A stretch of 64,000 nt of DNA, taken from positions 1-64,000 of the forward strand of contig WHTJ01000009.1 in the NCBI GenBank assembly GCA_009377795.1, read 5' to 3'. Each line of letters begins with the position of its first letter. Position 1 is the first letter of the stretch. Source of the stretch: Propionibacteriales bacterium. GTDB lineage: Bacteria; Actinomycetota; Actinomycetes; Propionibacteriales; Nocardioidaceae. Below, piece by piece: positions 7,126 through 15,447 of this stretch. A program made the position numbers and the translations under genes. The notes under the pieces were generated by a model. That model did no database searches, was not told where the DNA came from, and worked only from the letters and a program-made list of their open reading frames with translations.

Positions 7126-8471
7126 GCAACCGTAGGAAGTCGCGACGGGCACGGAGAGCCCAGGCAGGTAGTCAGAGACAGGCACGGAGAGCCCAGGCTG
7201 GTGGTCAGCGCCACAGTCAGGCTGCAGCCCGTCAGATGGTCGAAAGGCTCGCCACCGGGCCAGCATTGGGCTTTCCGAAGTCGCCCGAGAGAATCGATGA
7301 CTATATTGCAGCGTTCGGCCATTTCGAAGACTGGATCGCCCTTGAACGGCCGGACGACTTCCTCGACGAGAGCTTGATTCCTGCGGAGCATCGTATGATG
7401 GCTGATTTCTGGCCAGAAGCATTCGACACCTATCGCCATGCCATGTGGTCGTACCTTGAACGTCAGAGCGGCATGAAGGAGTGGTCGTCCGCCATACGGT
7501 CGCTCATGCTGCGTGCCAGAAGCCTGGACCCGTCAGGATATGAGGAGTTTACCGAAGCCTTCGACGGCGCGATACCTCGATTCATCGAGCAGAAGCGCAA
7601 TGCAGTGAAGCGGTATCAAGACATGGGCCGTGCAGCAGATAGGCCAACTCAACTGCGCACTGCCCTGAGCGTCTTCTCCGATTTCTACGAGATCGATCTT
7701 CCTCTCTGGTTCCTTGCTGTAGTTGGAGAGGCTATGAATACTGGCCGGATCGACGCGGGACTTCTCGGTGGTCCTGCGTCGAGGACCGCGCAGGGTGCGC
7801 TGGTCGACACCACCATCGAGAAGTTGGCTGGCACTCCACTTGAGTCCTACTTTAGTGAGGCCTACGATGCCGAGTTACGTAATGCGATCAATCACAATGA
7901 CTATCAGTTGCACGTGGCTGATGATGTTGTTGAGGTCCGCGCACTGGATGGCTCTCGCACCTGGAGTGGCGATGAGCTTTACAGGCGAGTGACAGGTACC
8001 ACGCAACTCGTAGAGGCGGTACAAACCGTTGGCGCGTACCTGCGGTACGTCGAAGAGCCCAGGTTGCGAGCAAGTGTGGCTGACGTGGGTTTGGTGGCCT
8101 GCCTATTTGGCCGCTCTGAGGGGACTATGCCGCACGCAACGCTCTTCCAGCTGTGGTGTTTTCACGAGATGGATACGTCAGGTTCATGGCTCGACAGCGC
8201 AACGGTCACATTCGCGGCTCAGCTAGACGGAAGGGAGCGTGTGCGATTCACAGAAAGGGGCTTCACCGTTGGTGAGCCATTCTTTGAGCTAGCCCCCGAA
8301 AGCTTCTGGCGGTCGGGTTGGATGCGCGTGACACGTATCCCGATTGCACCAGACCTCGGGCTTGGATACCCGAAGTTAGAACTCCCTGGAGCTTTACCCG
8401 ATTACGAGATGATTGGGGTGGCAGATGAGCACGTGGTCAGGCTGGAGCGGGCGAAGACAGCATTAGACTAG
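7122..8471 (+). CDS. Cargo protein with HEPN-like R-X4-H motif (449 aa)
   Basis: The N-terminus is very basic, with a repeated RRAQAG(S/G)QR unit (residues 8-30) from an in-frame duplication. The middle is helical. Near residues 250-262 it reads AELRNAINHNDYQL; Arg-Asn-x3-His (R-X4-H) is the signature of HEPN-superfamily RNases, and the following DY and D...D pattern fits the RNAIAHxDY versions found in defence and abortive-infection proteins. The C-terminal 120 residues are beta-rich and unassigned. An RNase or toxin role in phage or element defence is inference from motif and location. Lower GC than the neighbouring core genes suggests foreign origin. AGGGGG lies shortly before the ATG. Confidence 0.65.
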   Translation: MSNRRKSRRARRAQAGSQRQARRAQAGGQRHSQAAARQMVERLATGPALGFPKSPERIDDYIAAFGHFEDWIALERPDDFLDESLIPAEHRMMADFWPEAFDTYRHAMWSYLERQSGMKEWSSAIRSLMLRARSLDPSGYEEFTEAFDGAIPRFIEQKRNAVKRYQDMGRAADRPTQLRTALSVFSDFYEIDLPLWFLAVVGEAMNTGRIDAGLLGGPASRTAQGALVDTTIEKLAGTPLESYFSEAYDAELRNAINHNDYQLHVADDVVEVRALDGSRTWSGDELYRRVTGTTQLVEAVQTVGAYLRYVEEPRLRASVADVGLVACLFGRSEGTMPHATLFQLWCFHEMDTSGSWLDSATVTFAAQLDGRERVRFTERGFTVGEPFFELAPESFWRSGWMRVTRIPIAPDLGLGYPKLELPGALPDYEMIGVADEHVVRLERAKTALD

Positions 8472-8491
8472 TGCTACCTGCGGAGCAGATG

Positions 8492-8962
8492 TCAGCCCTG
8501 GCGCTCGCCGTGCTCGAGGTACGTCATGATGCGTCGGTCACGAGAGTCGAGGGCCTGGCGTACGCGTCGGGATAGGCGAGGGATCAGTGGCTCGTCTAGA
8601 TCGTCGGGATCGTAGAAAGCGTACTCGGTGAGCTCGCCTTCCAGCTGGATGCGGGCCTGCTCGTCGGCGTCGAGGATGCCGCCGTCAAAGATGAACAGGA
8701 TCTTGTCCCCCTCGGAAGGGCTCGGAGCCCAGTCGGCGACCAGGAGCCGGCCGATCGGTGGCTTGATCCCGAGTTCTTCCTGGACCTCGCGACGGCAGGC
8801 TTCGAGCGGGGTTTCGTTGGGCTCGACGTAGCCTCCGGGGATGTCCCACGTGGGCTTGTAGTCGGGGTGGACTAGCAGCACTCGGCCGTCCTCGTCGAGG
8901 AAGAGTGCACCGGCGGCGACGCGGGGCTTCGCCATCGGTGGGGCCTGCTGCTCGGTGGTCAT
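8492..8962 (-). CDS. NUDIX hydrolase
   Basis: 156 residues with a complete NUDIX box GGYVEPNETPLEACRREVQEELG (G-x5-E-x7-REVxEELG) at about residues 43-65, so it should bind Mg and cleave a nucleoside diphosphate linked to X. The substrate is unknown. In pSAM2-type elements a NUDIX protein (Pif) takes part in control of transfer between element-bearing cells. This gene sits beside the regulator in the corresponding place, so a related role is likely. It is transcribed with the XRE gene upstream (30 bases apart). Confidence 0.9.
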   Translation of the reverse strand: MTTEQQAPPMAKPRVAAGALFLDEDGRVLLVHPDYKPTWDIPGGYVEPNETPLEACRREVQEELGIKPPIGRLLVADWAPSPSEGDKILFIFDGGILDADEQARIQLEGELTEYAFYDPDDLDEPLIPRLSRRVRQALDSRDRRIMTYLEHGERQG

Positions 8963-8992
8963 GTACTCAGCCTAGCGGGCCCGCCGTCATGG

Positions 8993-10216
8993 TCAGGTGA
9001 CCTTGAGGCGCTTGGCAAGGTTGGCGAGCTCGAAGCTGGGCTTCGTGCGCTGGCGTCGTATCCAGGTCAGGACCAGTTGGCGGCTGAGGAAGTGGTATTT
9101 GACCTGCTCGGGCGCCAGCTGCTCGGCGTCGAGGAGAGTGCCCAGGGCTTCATCGGTCTTGGCTCGGTTGCTGTAGCCGCGAGCCACTTCGAGCGCGTGG
9201 CGTACCCGCCGCTCAGTCGGAAGGCCGGATGTGTCGATCTGCGCGCCGAGATCGAGGGCGGTCTTCACGTTGCCGAGTTCCATGGCTGTCGAGACCCGGT
9301 GAATGGCGACGTTGGTGGGGCCGAAGGCGGTCCACATGTAGTTGGCGTCCTGCCCGAGCCGCTGTGCGGCACGGTCTGCGCCGTCCAGGAACGCTTTCGT
9401 CATTCTGCGGTCCTCTGCTCGAGCCGCGGCCATGGCACCGACGAAGAGCAGCGTGCCGTAGACGGACAGGTGGTCGGGCGATACGCGGTCGAGCCGGGTC
9501 TTGAGCAGGCGAGCGGCCTTGTCGGTCGTCTCGATGGCTTGCTGGTACTCGCCGTTCGAAAGCAGTGAGTGGCTGATGGACCGTAGAACCGACCCGAGCA
9601 CCACCGGGTCTTCGCACTCCTGGGCTGCCTGGAGCCCGCGATCTGAAGCGATCCACGCCAGATCGGTCTCGCCGACCTTGGTCAGCGTCGACGCAGCAGC
9701 TTGATAGGTCAGGCCAAGCAATCCTTGTGCGGCCTGATGCTGCTGTCCGTCGTACTGCTGGACGGCGACGTGCAGGTCCGTCAGCAGGATGGGCAGACGG
9801 TTGGTGACGAAGCCGAACTTGGAGTGCTGGTAGGCGTCCCACACGCCGGCGACATCCTGGCGGAGTTGCCGTAGGTCTGGCGGCTCGACGTCGAGAGCGC
9901 CGTTGAGGACGGGCGTCAGCTGCCGGTAGTTCATCAATGCGGACCGCAGCGCTGGGACGGTCTGCTGCCCGCTGTCGGTGGTCCACTCCACCAACGACGG
10001 TTCGTTGAGTAGGTCTCCAAGGTGCACGTCGAGGGCATCCGCGAGGGCTCGAATGACCGACAGCCGGTCGAGGTCGATCTTGTTGTTCTCGATCTTGCTG
10101 AGCCAGTCGACGGTACGGCCAACACGGTCAGCCAGCACCTCTTGAGGCATGCCGCGCCGCAGGCGATACCACTTGACGCGCTCGCCGATGGTCAGCGTGT
10201 TGGTCATGCCTTTCAT
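8993..10216 (-). CDS. XRE-family regulator with TPR-like C-terminal domain
   Basis: 407 residues. Residues about 8-70 form a Cro/CI helix-turn-helix (GERVKWYRLRRGMPQEVLADRVGRTVDWLSKIE). The remaining 330 residues are alpha-helical repeats with the AAQEC..., YQQAIETTDKAARLL style of tetratricopeptide sensors seen in actinobacterial regulators. It lies between the element's leftward NUDIX gene and the rightward transfer operon and is likely the main switch. A TGTCA-N8-TGACA palindrome just upstream (10226-10245) fits autoregulation. ATG 10216 follows GGAGGTGA at 12 bases; ATG 10207 is an alternative. Confidence 0.88.
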   Translation of the reverse strand: MKGMTNTLTIGERVKWYRLRRGMPQEVLADRVGRTVDWLSKIENNKIDLDRLSVIRALADALDVHLGDLLNEPSLVEWTTDSGQQTVPALRSALMNYRQLTPVLNGALDVEPPDLRQLRQDVAGVWDAYQHSKFGFVTNRLPILLTDLHVAVQQYDGQQHQAAQGLLGLTYQAAASTLTKVGETDLAWIASDRGLQAAQECEDPVVLGSVLRSISHSLLSNGEYQQAIETTDKAARLLKTRLDRVSPDHLSVYGTLLFVGAMAAARAEDRRMTKAFLDGADRAAQRLGQDANYMWTAFGPTNVAIHRVSTAMELGNVKTALDLGAQIDTSGLPTERRVRHALEVARGYSNRAKTDEALGTLLDAEQLAPEQVKYHFLSRQLVLTWIRRQRTKPSFELANLAKRLKVT

Positions 10217-10225
10217 GCGCTCAGC

Positions 10226-10245
10226 CTGTCACCTCCGTCTGACAG
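10226..10245. promoter_or_regulatory. Candidate operator of the XRE regulator
   Basis: CTGTCA-N8-TGACAG, a 6-bp inverted repeat centred about 20 bases before the XRE start in the divergent region 10217-10396. The rest of that region has a CCCCCGAATTTTTTTCC tract and the ribosome site of the rightward operon. Confidence 0.4.
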
Positions 10246-10396
10246 AGACCCCCGAATTTTTTTCCGGGTCCCCTCCAGGATGCCTGCTTACGGTCGACAC
10301 GTCACTACAACAAGCGGCTCGCGGTTCGTTCGACTGGTCGACTCAGGTCGGCTCAGCGGACGGGTCGAGGGCCACCGATTGAAGGGAGTTCTAGTT

Positions 10397-10738
10397 ATGC
10401 GTCAGTTGATTTTGGACACGTCTGTTGTCGCTGGTGGGTTCGAGGTGCGAACTGTCCGCCCGAAGAACGAGCGGGGCACGGAGGTGCAGATGAAGGACAA
10501 GCAGAGCGGTGAGCCTCTGTGGCTCGTGCAACTCGCGGTTCTCGAAGAAGCAAACGGCGCTGAGTCGATGATCACGGTCACCGTGGCTGGGCAACAGCCG
10601 AGAGTGTCTCCTGGTCAGAAGGTCAAGCCGGTTCGGCTTCGTGCGATCCCGTGGTGCCCGGACGGCAAGTCAGAGGTCCGTATCGCGTACCGCGCTGAGT
10701 CCGTTCAGCCTGTAAGCACCTCTAGCAAGGCCGCCTGA
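10397..10738 (+). CDS. SCO3933-like element regulatory/hypothetical protein
   Basis: 113 residues beginning MRQLILDTSVVAGGFEVRTV, then a beta-rich core with TVTVAGQQPRVSPGQKVKPV and ending VRIAYRAESV. The DTSxVxxGFxxxxV opening and size match the SCO3933-type proteins that open transfer operons of actinomycete integrative elements, annotated as regulatory but not well characterised. GAAGGGAG ends eight bases before the ATG, a strong ribosome site. It is the first gene of the rightward transfer and replication operon. Confidence 0.7.
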   Translation: MRQLILDTSVVAGGFEVRTVRPKNERGTEVQMKDKQSGEPLWLVQLAVLEEANGAESMITVTVAGQQPRVSPGQKVKPVRLRAIPWCPDGKSEVRIAYRAESVQPVSTSSKAA

Positions 10739-10798
10739 GGTTCCTCCGGTTGGTCGTCTCGTCATCAGCGAATCGAGATTCGGAAGGAGATCGGATTC

Positions 10799-11122
10799 AT
10801 GTCAGAGATGAACGGGTCAGCAGCGACCCGGACTGCGAGTGATGGTCAGGTGTACCGAATGGCCGTGTTCGTGGGAATGCTCGAACTCGCAAAGCACACG
10901 GCCGAGTCCGCTGCCAGGCTCGCTGAGGTGGTGACACGAGCTGACTCGCTCGTGCAGACGAACACCGGTGAACTCAGCACATCTGCTGAGTTCGAGAACC
11001 GGGTTCGCAACGCATATCTGCTGGCGTCGTCTGCCGCGAACCGTGCGGAAGGGGCGTGGAGCGTGCTGGTCAGCGCAGCCGAAGAGCTGCGCCGAGTCGA
11101 GTCAGGTGGTGAGTGCTCATGA
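10799..11122 (+). CDS. Small helical protein of the transfer operon (107 aa)
   Basis: The sequence is mostly alpha-helical and alanine-rich (LELAKHTAESAARLAEVVTRA; AYLLASSAANRAEGAWSVLVSAAEELRRVE), with no signal or membrane segment. AAGGAG is positioned ahead of the ATG. Its stop overlaps the next start (ATGA at 11119). No family recognised. By position it belongs to the small spread or transfer accessory genes that AICEs carry between the regulator and the translocase. Confidence 0.65.
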   Translation: MSEMNGSAATRTASDGQVYRMAVFVGMLELAKHTAESAARLAEVVTRADSLVQTNTGELSTSAEFENRVRNAYLLASSAANRAEGAWSVLVSAAEELRRVESGGECS

Positions 11123-11322
11123 CTGTGGTTGGGGTCGTGGTGCTCATGACGGTTCTGCTGGTGATCGGTCTCAAGTACCGGGTGGTCCGTTTCGGTGCGC
11201 TGGCAGTCGGCGTGCTGTACGGGTTCCTACTTGCGGCTACACCGGCACAGGAACCGGTTGGTGATGCGGTCAACAACCTGGGCGGCTACGCCTGGGGCGA
11301 ACTGCAACGGATCGGAAGGTGA
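11119..11322 (+). CDS. Small two-helix membrane protein (Spd-like)
   Basis: 67 residues with two hydrophobic segments: residues 2-20 (TVVGVVVLMTVLLVIGL) and about 28-44 (FGALAVGVLYGFLLAA), separated by a short basic loop KYRVVR. It is coupled by ATGA to the gene before. Small membrane proteins of this kind in AICEs (Spd) support spread of the element between hyphal compartments. Here that is inference from size, topology and location. Confidence 0.65.
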   Translation: MTVVGVVVLMTVLLVIGLKYRVVRFGALAVGVLYGFLLAATPAQEPVGDAVNNLGGYAWGELQRIGR

Positions 11323-11327
11323 TCACG

Positions 11328-11735
11328 ATGAACGACACAGGATCGGTCATCAACCTCAGCGCGGCCCGTGTGGACGAGCTTCGTCGCGCATGGGAAGCCG
11401 CTGAGGAGGAGTACAAGAAACAACGGGTCGTCACAGCGGTGCTGTGGACGATGTACCAGGAAGCTGTCTCCCGCGCGGAGGCCGGTGAACTGACCACATC
11501 GTTCGGCCCGATGGTGCTGGTCACCAACGCGCTCTGTGAAGCCTACGAGGCCGCATGGCAGGCCGAATGCTTCGCAGACGAGATGCGCAGGTCCACCCGT
11601 CAGGCGTACGTGAAGGCGTCGTCTGGCAAGGACCTGGAAGACGCGGAAGCGGCCCAGCCAGCCAGCTTCACCGCTCCCGCGTCGCAACGGCGGAACCCAC
11701 TCCGTAGGAAGGGGAACCGTCATGGCCAACGGTAA
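11328..11735 (+). CDS. Coiled-coil-like accessory protein of the transfer operon (135 aa)
   Basis: Charged helical protein (ARVDELRRAWEAAEEEYKKQR; CEAYEAAWQAECFADEMRRSTRQ) with a basic C-terminus (RRNPLRRKGNRHGQR). ATG 11328 is preferred because GGAAGG lies just upstream; a GTG at 11319 is also open. The 3' end overlaps the next gene by 14 bases. No recognised family. Confidence 0.6.
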   Translation: MNDTGSVINLSAARVDELRRAWEAAEEEYKKQRVVTAVLWTMYQEAVSRAEAGELTTSFGPMVLVTNALCEAYEAAWQAECFADEMRRSTRQAYVKASSGKDLEDAEAAQPASFTAPASQRRNPLRRKGNRHGQR

Positions 11736-12063
11736 CGGATACATCAGTGTCGGTCTGTCGTCTGGTCGAGACAGCAGGGTCGACTGCCACGTCTATGACG
11801 ATGGCGGGCCGATCCTGTGCGTCGACGGCACGGGGGTTCACCTCACAGTGGCCCCCAACCGCCGGGAAGGCATCACCGAGGATGATGTGCGGTTCGCCCG
11901 CACATTGTCGGAGGCGGTGGCGACGTATCGCTCCGAAGTCGAGAGGTGGTACGAGCAGACCAAGCTCTGCCCGTGGTGCGGCCACGAGCTGGGTGAGGAC
12001 GGCGAGTGTCATCGTCTCGATGACGACCTGGCGAGGGGAGCTGATTCCCATGCCACGGCGTAA
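11722..12063 (+). CDS. Small zinc-ribbon protein (113 aa)
   Basis: The N-terminal beta-rich part (ISVGLSSGRDSRVDCHVYDDGG) leads to a helix and a C-terminal CPWCGHELGEDGECH zinc-binding segment near residues 82-96. It overlaps both neighbours, so translation is coupled along the operon. The role is unknown; zinc ribbons in element accessory proteins often bind nucleic acid or other proteins. Confidence 0.65.
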   Translation: MANGNGYISVGLSSGRDSRVDCHVYDDGGPILCVDGTGVHLTVAPNRREGITEDDVRFARTLSEAVATYRSEVERWYEQTKLCPWCGHELGEDGECHRLDDDLARGADSHATA

Positions 12064-12211
12064 TCACAAGGCGAGGGCTCGTCTGCATCGTCGGCAGTGC
12101 TCGGTGTGTGAGCGGTGGTCGTTCTTCGAAGGGAATGTCTGCCCGCGTTGCCAGCAGCAGTTGGCGTTCGTGATGTTCGATGCGATGGGCGGGGAGTGGT
12201 CGACATGTTGA
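12050..12211 (+). CDS. Tiny zinc-ribbon protein (53 aa)
   Basis: Starts MPRRNHKARARLHRRQ, strongly basic, then CSVCERWSFFEGNVCPRCQQQL: two CxxC pairs 15 residues apart, a classic four-cysteine zinc ribbon. GAGGGGAG precedes the ATG. It overlaps the gene before by 14 bases and the next by 7 bases. The basic N-terminus plus ribbon suggests nucleic-acid binding; the target is unknown. Confidence 0.65.
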   Translation: MPRRNHKARARLHRRQCSVCERWSFFEGNVCPRCQQQLAFVMFDAMGGEWSTC

Positions 12212-12888
12212 CCGGACATCCCCCGCGCCCCTCGTCGCGGAACAAGGACATTCGCGAGTCGCGGGCATCGGGCTCATCGAGGTCCCGCACCAGGTCCGCG
12301 CACCGGTCCCTTCCGGGACTCGTGGTCACTGTGCTGTGGCGTTGGCGGTTCGAAATCGTCGGCGTCATCATGCTGTGGCTGACCTGGAGCATGCTGACCG
12401 ACTGGTTCGGCACCATCGCCGGGATCATCAACCTCGTTCTGGTTGCTGGCCTGGCGGTGGCGGTGACACCGATTCGTCGGTTCATCACCGGCAGGTTGTG
12501 GTGCATGATCACCCGGCATCGTCTGCGGACGGTGCTCGCGGAGGTCCGCGCCACCACCCGGGCCGGTCGGTTGCCGTTCATCATGCGCATGGCACGTACC
12601 CCGGTCGGGGAGCGTGCCTGGGTGTGGTGTCGAGCGGGCGTGTGTGCGGAGGACATCGAGCAGAAGACCGCTCAGGTTCGCTCGGCGTGTTTCGCCCGCG
12701 ACGCACGGGTGCATCGGCATCCACGCTGGTCCCATGTGGTGACCATCGACGTGGTACGCCGGGACCCGCTGGCGGCAACCGAGGTGATCGGCTCACCGCT
12801 CAAACCGGCCGCTGGGCGTGCTCCCGTTCGGGAGGCATCCAGTGTCCCGGCGTTGACGCCATCCCGTATGGGTGGTGATGCAGCGTGA
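12205..12888 (+). CDS. Membrane protein of the conjugation module
   Basis: 227 residues. A basic, serine-rich N-terminus (about 45 residues) is followed by two membrane helices (FEIVGVIMLWLTWSML and IAGIINLVLVAGLAVAV), then a cytoplasmic basic domain (TGRLWCMITRHRLRTVL...). The ATG at 12205 follows GGGGAG by eight bases. It sits directly before, and overlaps (GTGA), the FtsK-like translocase gene, the usual place of a membrane partner that anchors the translocase in pSAM2-like elements. The partner role is inference. Confidence 0.7.
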   Translation: MLTGHPPRPSSRNKDIRESRASGSSRSRTRSAHRSLPGLVVTVLWRWRFEIVGVIMLWLTWSMLTDWFGTIAGIINLVLVAGLAVAVTPIRRFITGRLWCMITRHRLRTVLAEVRATTRAGRLPFIMRMARTPVGERAWVWCRAGVCAEDIEQKTAQVRSACFARDARVHRHPRWSHVVTIDVVRRDPLAATEVIGSPLKPAAGRAPVREASSVPALTPSRMGGDAA

Positions 12889-13790
12889 CCAGCAAGTTTG
12901 GTCGCGGCATTTGGAGAAAGGGAACGGGTCCGGGAGCTTCGGCTCCCGGCCCCACCCCCTCCGGGGCGCGCGCATTCACCCGTACAGGGTCGGTCCCGAT
13001 CGATTCGCTGTCGATCTGGCAACTGATCCACCTTGGTGTGGACGAGAACGGTGAACCCGTCCACGTCGACCTGGCCGAACGCAACATGCTGATCGGTGGC
13101 GAACCAGGGAGCGGCAAATCCGTGTCGCTCAACCTGATCGTCGCCCACGGCGCCCTCTCACCCGACTGTCGACTCGTCCTCCTGGACGGGAAGCTGGTCG
13201 AACTCGGCCTGTGGCGCCAATGTGCCGACACCTTCGTCGGCCCGGACATCGAGGAAGCCCTCGATGTGCTCAAACGCCTCCAAAAGGAGATGGATGAGCG
13301 GTACGAGCAGCTGCTCGACGGCGGGTCACGCAAGATCGCCCGTACCGGTGCCGCCGATGTGGTGCTAGTGGTGATCGATGAACTCGCCTACTACTCGGCC
13401 ACAGTCGGGGAACCCCGTCACCAGAAGGAGTTCGTTGCCCTGGTGCGGGACCTCGTTGCCCGTGGACGAGCCGCCGGGATCATCGTCATCGCCGCCACCC
13501 AACGCCCCTCTGCCGACATTGTTCCCACCTCGTTGCGGGACCTGTTCGGCTACCGGTGGGCATTCCGATGCTCCACCGAAGCCTCCTCCGACACCATCCT
13601 CGGTTTCGGATGGGCCAACCGGGGCTACTCGGCCACCGACATCGACCCCGCAGCCCGTGGGGTCGGCTGGTTGCTCGCCGAAGGCGGCATCCCGCGCCGG
13701 ATGAAGTCCGCGTTCCTCACCGACGGTGAGGTGGCGTTCCTGGCCGACTACGCAGCCCGACTCCGACACGATCGGAAGCGGGCGGCATGA
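12885..13790 (+). CDS. FtsK/SpoIIIE-type DNA translocase (TraSA-like)
   Basis: 301 residues, about the size of pSAM2 TraSA and much shorter than chromosomal FtsK. Walker A GGEPGSGKS at residues 70-78, Walker B VVLVVIDELAYY near 155-166, a sensor-like IIVIAATQRPSADIVP and arginine-rich FGYRWAFR region follow, as in FtsK motors. AICE translocases pump double-stranded element DNA between mycelial cells without a relaxase. The GTG start overlaps the upstream membrane gene's stop, and its own stop overlaps the replication gene (ATGA), so the three are co-translated. Confidence 0.92.
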   Translation: MTSKFGRGIWRKGTGPGASAPGPTPSGARAFTRTGSVPIDSLSIWQLIHLGVDENGEPVHVDLAERNMLIGGEPGSGKSVSLNLIVAHGALSPDCRLVLLDGKLVELGLWRQCADTFVGPDIEEALDVLKRLQKEMDERYEQLLDGGSRKIARTGAADVVLVVIDELAYYSATVGEPRHQKEFVALVRDLVARGRAAGIIVIAATQRPSADIVPTSLRDLFGYRWAFRCSTEASSDTILGFGWANRGYSATDIDPAARGVGWLLAEGGIPRRMKSAFLTDGEVAFLADYAARLRHDRKRAA

Positions 13791-15247
13791 CCGTTTCGAC
13801 GGTCACCTTCAACCCCGAGCTTGACAGTGAGGACAGCCCGGGGTCGGAGGCGTTCGCCGAACTCGATTTCACCGACCGGTGTATCAACCCGATCCGGCTG
13901 CACGGCCAGATCGACACCGTAGATATGCGCACCGGTCAAGTCCTCGCCACCCACCACACCGACCGCGACGGGGCGGTGTACGTGGCCTGCAAGGACCGCC
14001 GAGAGGCCGTCTGCCCCTCCTGCGCCACCCTCTACCGGCACGACACCCGCCAGCTGCTCAGAAGCGGCCTGGCGGGCGGGAAGGGTGTCCCCGACACGGT
14101 GCAGCAGCACCCCGCCGTGCTCCTGACCGTGACCGCACCTTCATTCGGGATCGTCCACTCTCGCCGCACGGCGAAGTCCGGGCGGGTGATCCGCTGCCGC
14201 GCCCGGTCTCAGGCCCGTCGTATCGACCGCTGCAAGCATGGGGTGCTGCTCCGCTGTGAGCATGTGCACGGCAAGGACGACCGAAGGCTAGGGCAGCCGT
14301 TCTGCCTCGACTGCTATGACCACGACGCACAAGTCGTTTGGAACGCCCACGCGGCGGAACTGTGGCGACGCACGTCGATGACGATCCGTCGCCGCCTCGA
14401 ATCCCTTGCCGACAACCACGAGGTAAGCGTGCGGGCCAGCTACGCCAAGGTGGCCGAGGACCAGGCGCGCGGCGTCGTCCACTTCCACGTCCTGATCCGC
14501 CTCGACGGCATCGACCCTGACGACCCACAGGCGATCGTCCCGCCCCCGCCGTGCGTCGACGTGCACGCGCTCAAGGACGCCTGCCTAGAAGCCGCTGCCA
14601 GCACCGCGTTCTCCACTGTGGCCCACCCCGACAGTCCCGAAGGGCTTGGCTGGCCAATCCGCTGGGGCAACGCCCGGGTCGACATCATCCGTGACGGCAT
14701 CCGCGAGGTCACCGAAGACGAATGCCGCCGCATTGTCGGCTACCTCGCCAAATACGCCACCAAAAGCACCGGCGCATCCGGAGCCGTGCTGCGGCGCATC
14801 CTCCCCGCCTTCGCGTTCGTCAAGCGTGACGACGGACTTCGGCGGTCCCCGTGGCGATACGGCAACATCGAGGACTACGACGACCCCGAGTCGCATCGGG
14901 ATCGGCTCATCCAAGCCTGCTGGCGGATTGGCAGGGCACGCCACCACAGCTACCGCGCACTGCGGCGGTGGGCGCATAAGCTCGGCTTCCGAGGTCACTT
15001 CTCGACCCGATCCCGCTGCTACGGAACCACCCTCGGCGCCCTCCGACGCGCCCGCCAGACCTACAGCAGAGCAGCTAGCCTCGAAATCCTCACCGGCGTT
15101 GACCTCGACGACATCGCGGTCGTTAGCTGTCTGCACTACGCCGATACCGGATGGCGAACGACGGACGCAGCAGCCCTGGCCAACAGCGCAGCTGCTCGCG
15201 CGCGGGAGTACTCCGACACCGCGACCGAAGAACTATCCGCAGCCTGA
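13787..15247 (+). CDS. RepSA-type rolling-circle replication initiator (HUH)
   Basis: 486 residues, RepSA-like in size and build. A zinc-binding CPSCATLYRHD segment lies near residue 75, further CKHG...C and CLDC...HD segments near 145-180. The HUH metal motif VVHFHVLIRLDG lies near residue 229, and YLAKYATKS near 319 carries candidate catalytic tyrosines. HUH initiators nick one strand at the double-strand origin and prime rolling-circle replication, needed for the replicative transfer of AICEs. The nick site in pSAM2 lies within the rep gene; I did not locate it here. Coupled to the translocase and followed, after 14 bases, by the excisionase. Confidence 0.9.
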   Translation: MTVSTVTFNPELDSEDSPGSEAFAELDFTDRCINPIRLHGQIDTVDMRTGQVLATHHTDRDGAVYVACKDRREAVCPSCATLYRHDTRQLLRSGLAGGKGVPDTVQQHPAVLLTVTAPSFGIVHSRRTAKSGRVIRCRARSQARRIDRCKHGVLLRCEHVHGKDDRRLGQPFCLDCYDHDAQVVWNAHAAELWRRTSMTIRRRLESLADNHEVSVRASYAKVAEDQARGVVHFHVLIRLDGIDPDDPQAIVPPPPCVDVHALKDACLEAAASTAFSTVAHPDSPEGLGWPIRWGNARVDIIRDGIREVTEDECRRIVGYLAKYATKSTGASGAVLRRILPAFAFVKRDDGLRRSPWRYGNIEDYDDPESHRDRLIQACWRIGRARHHSYRALRRWAHKLGFRGHFSTRSRCYGTTLGALRRARQTYSRAASLEILTGVDLDDIAVVSCLHYADTGWRTTDAAALANSAAARAREYSDTATEELSAA

Positions 15248-15261
15248 AAGGAGGATTCCCC

Positions 15262-15447
15262 ATGGATCAGCAAGAACGGACTTGGACACCGGCGGACGTC
15301 TCCGCGTTCCTCGGTGTCCCTGTCGCCACCCTCTACCGGTGGCGGTATCTGCAAACCGGACCCAAGGCCGCTCGTGTCGGTCGGCATCTGCGTTACCTGC
15401 CGGCCGACGTGTACGCCTGGCTCCGCGAACAACAGGAGGTTGCATGA
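15262..15447 (+). CDS. xis: Excisionase (Xis), MerR-like winged helix
   Basis: 61 residues with the compact excisionase HTH: WTPADVSAFLGVPVATLYRWRY, then KAARVGRHLRYLPADVYAWL. AAAGGAGG stands nine bases before the ATG. Xis bends att DNA and turns the integrase toward excision. Its stop overlaps the integrase start (ATGA), the standard AICE xis-int arrangement. Confidence 0.92.
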   Translation: MDQQERTWTPADVSAFLGVPVATLYRWRYLQTGPKAARVGRHLRYLPADVYAWLREQQEVA

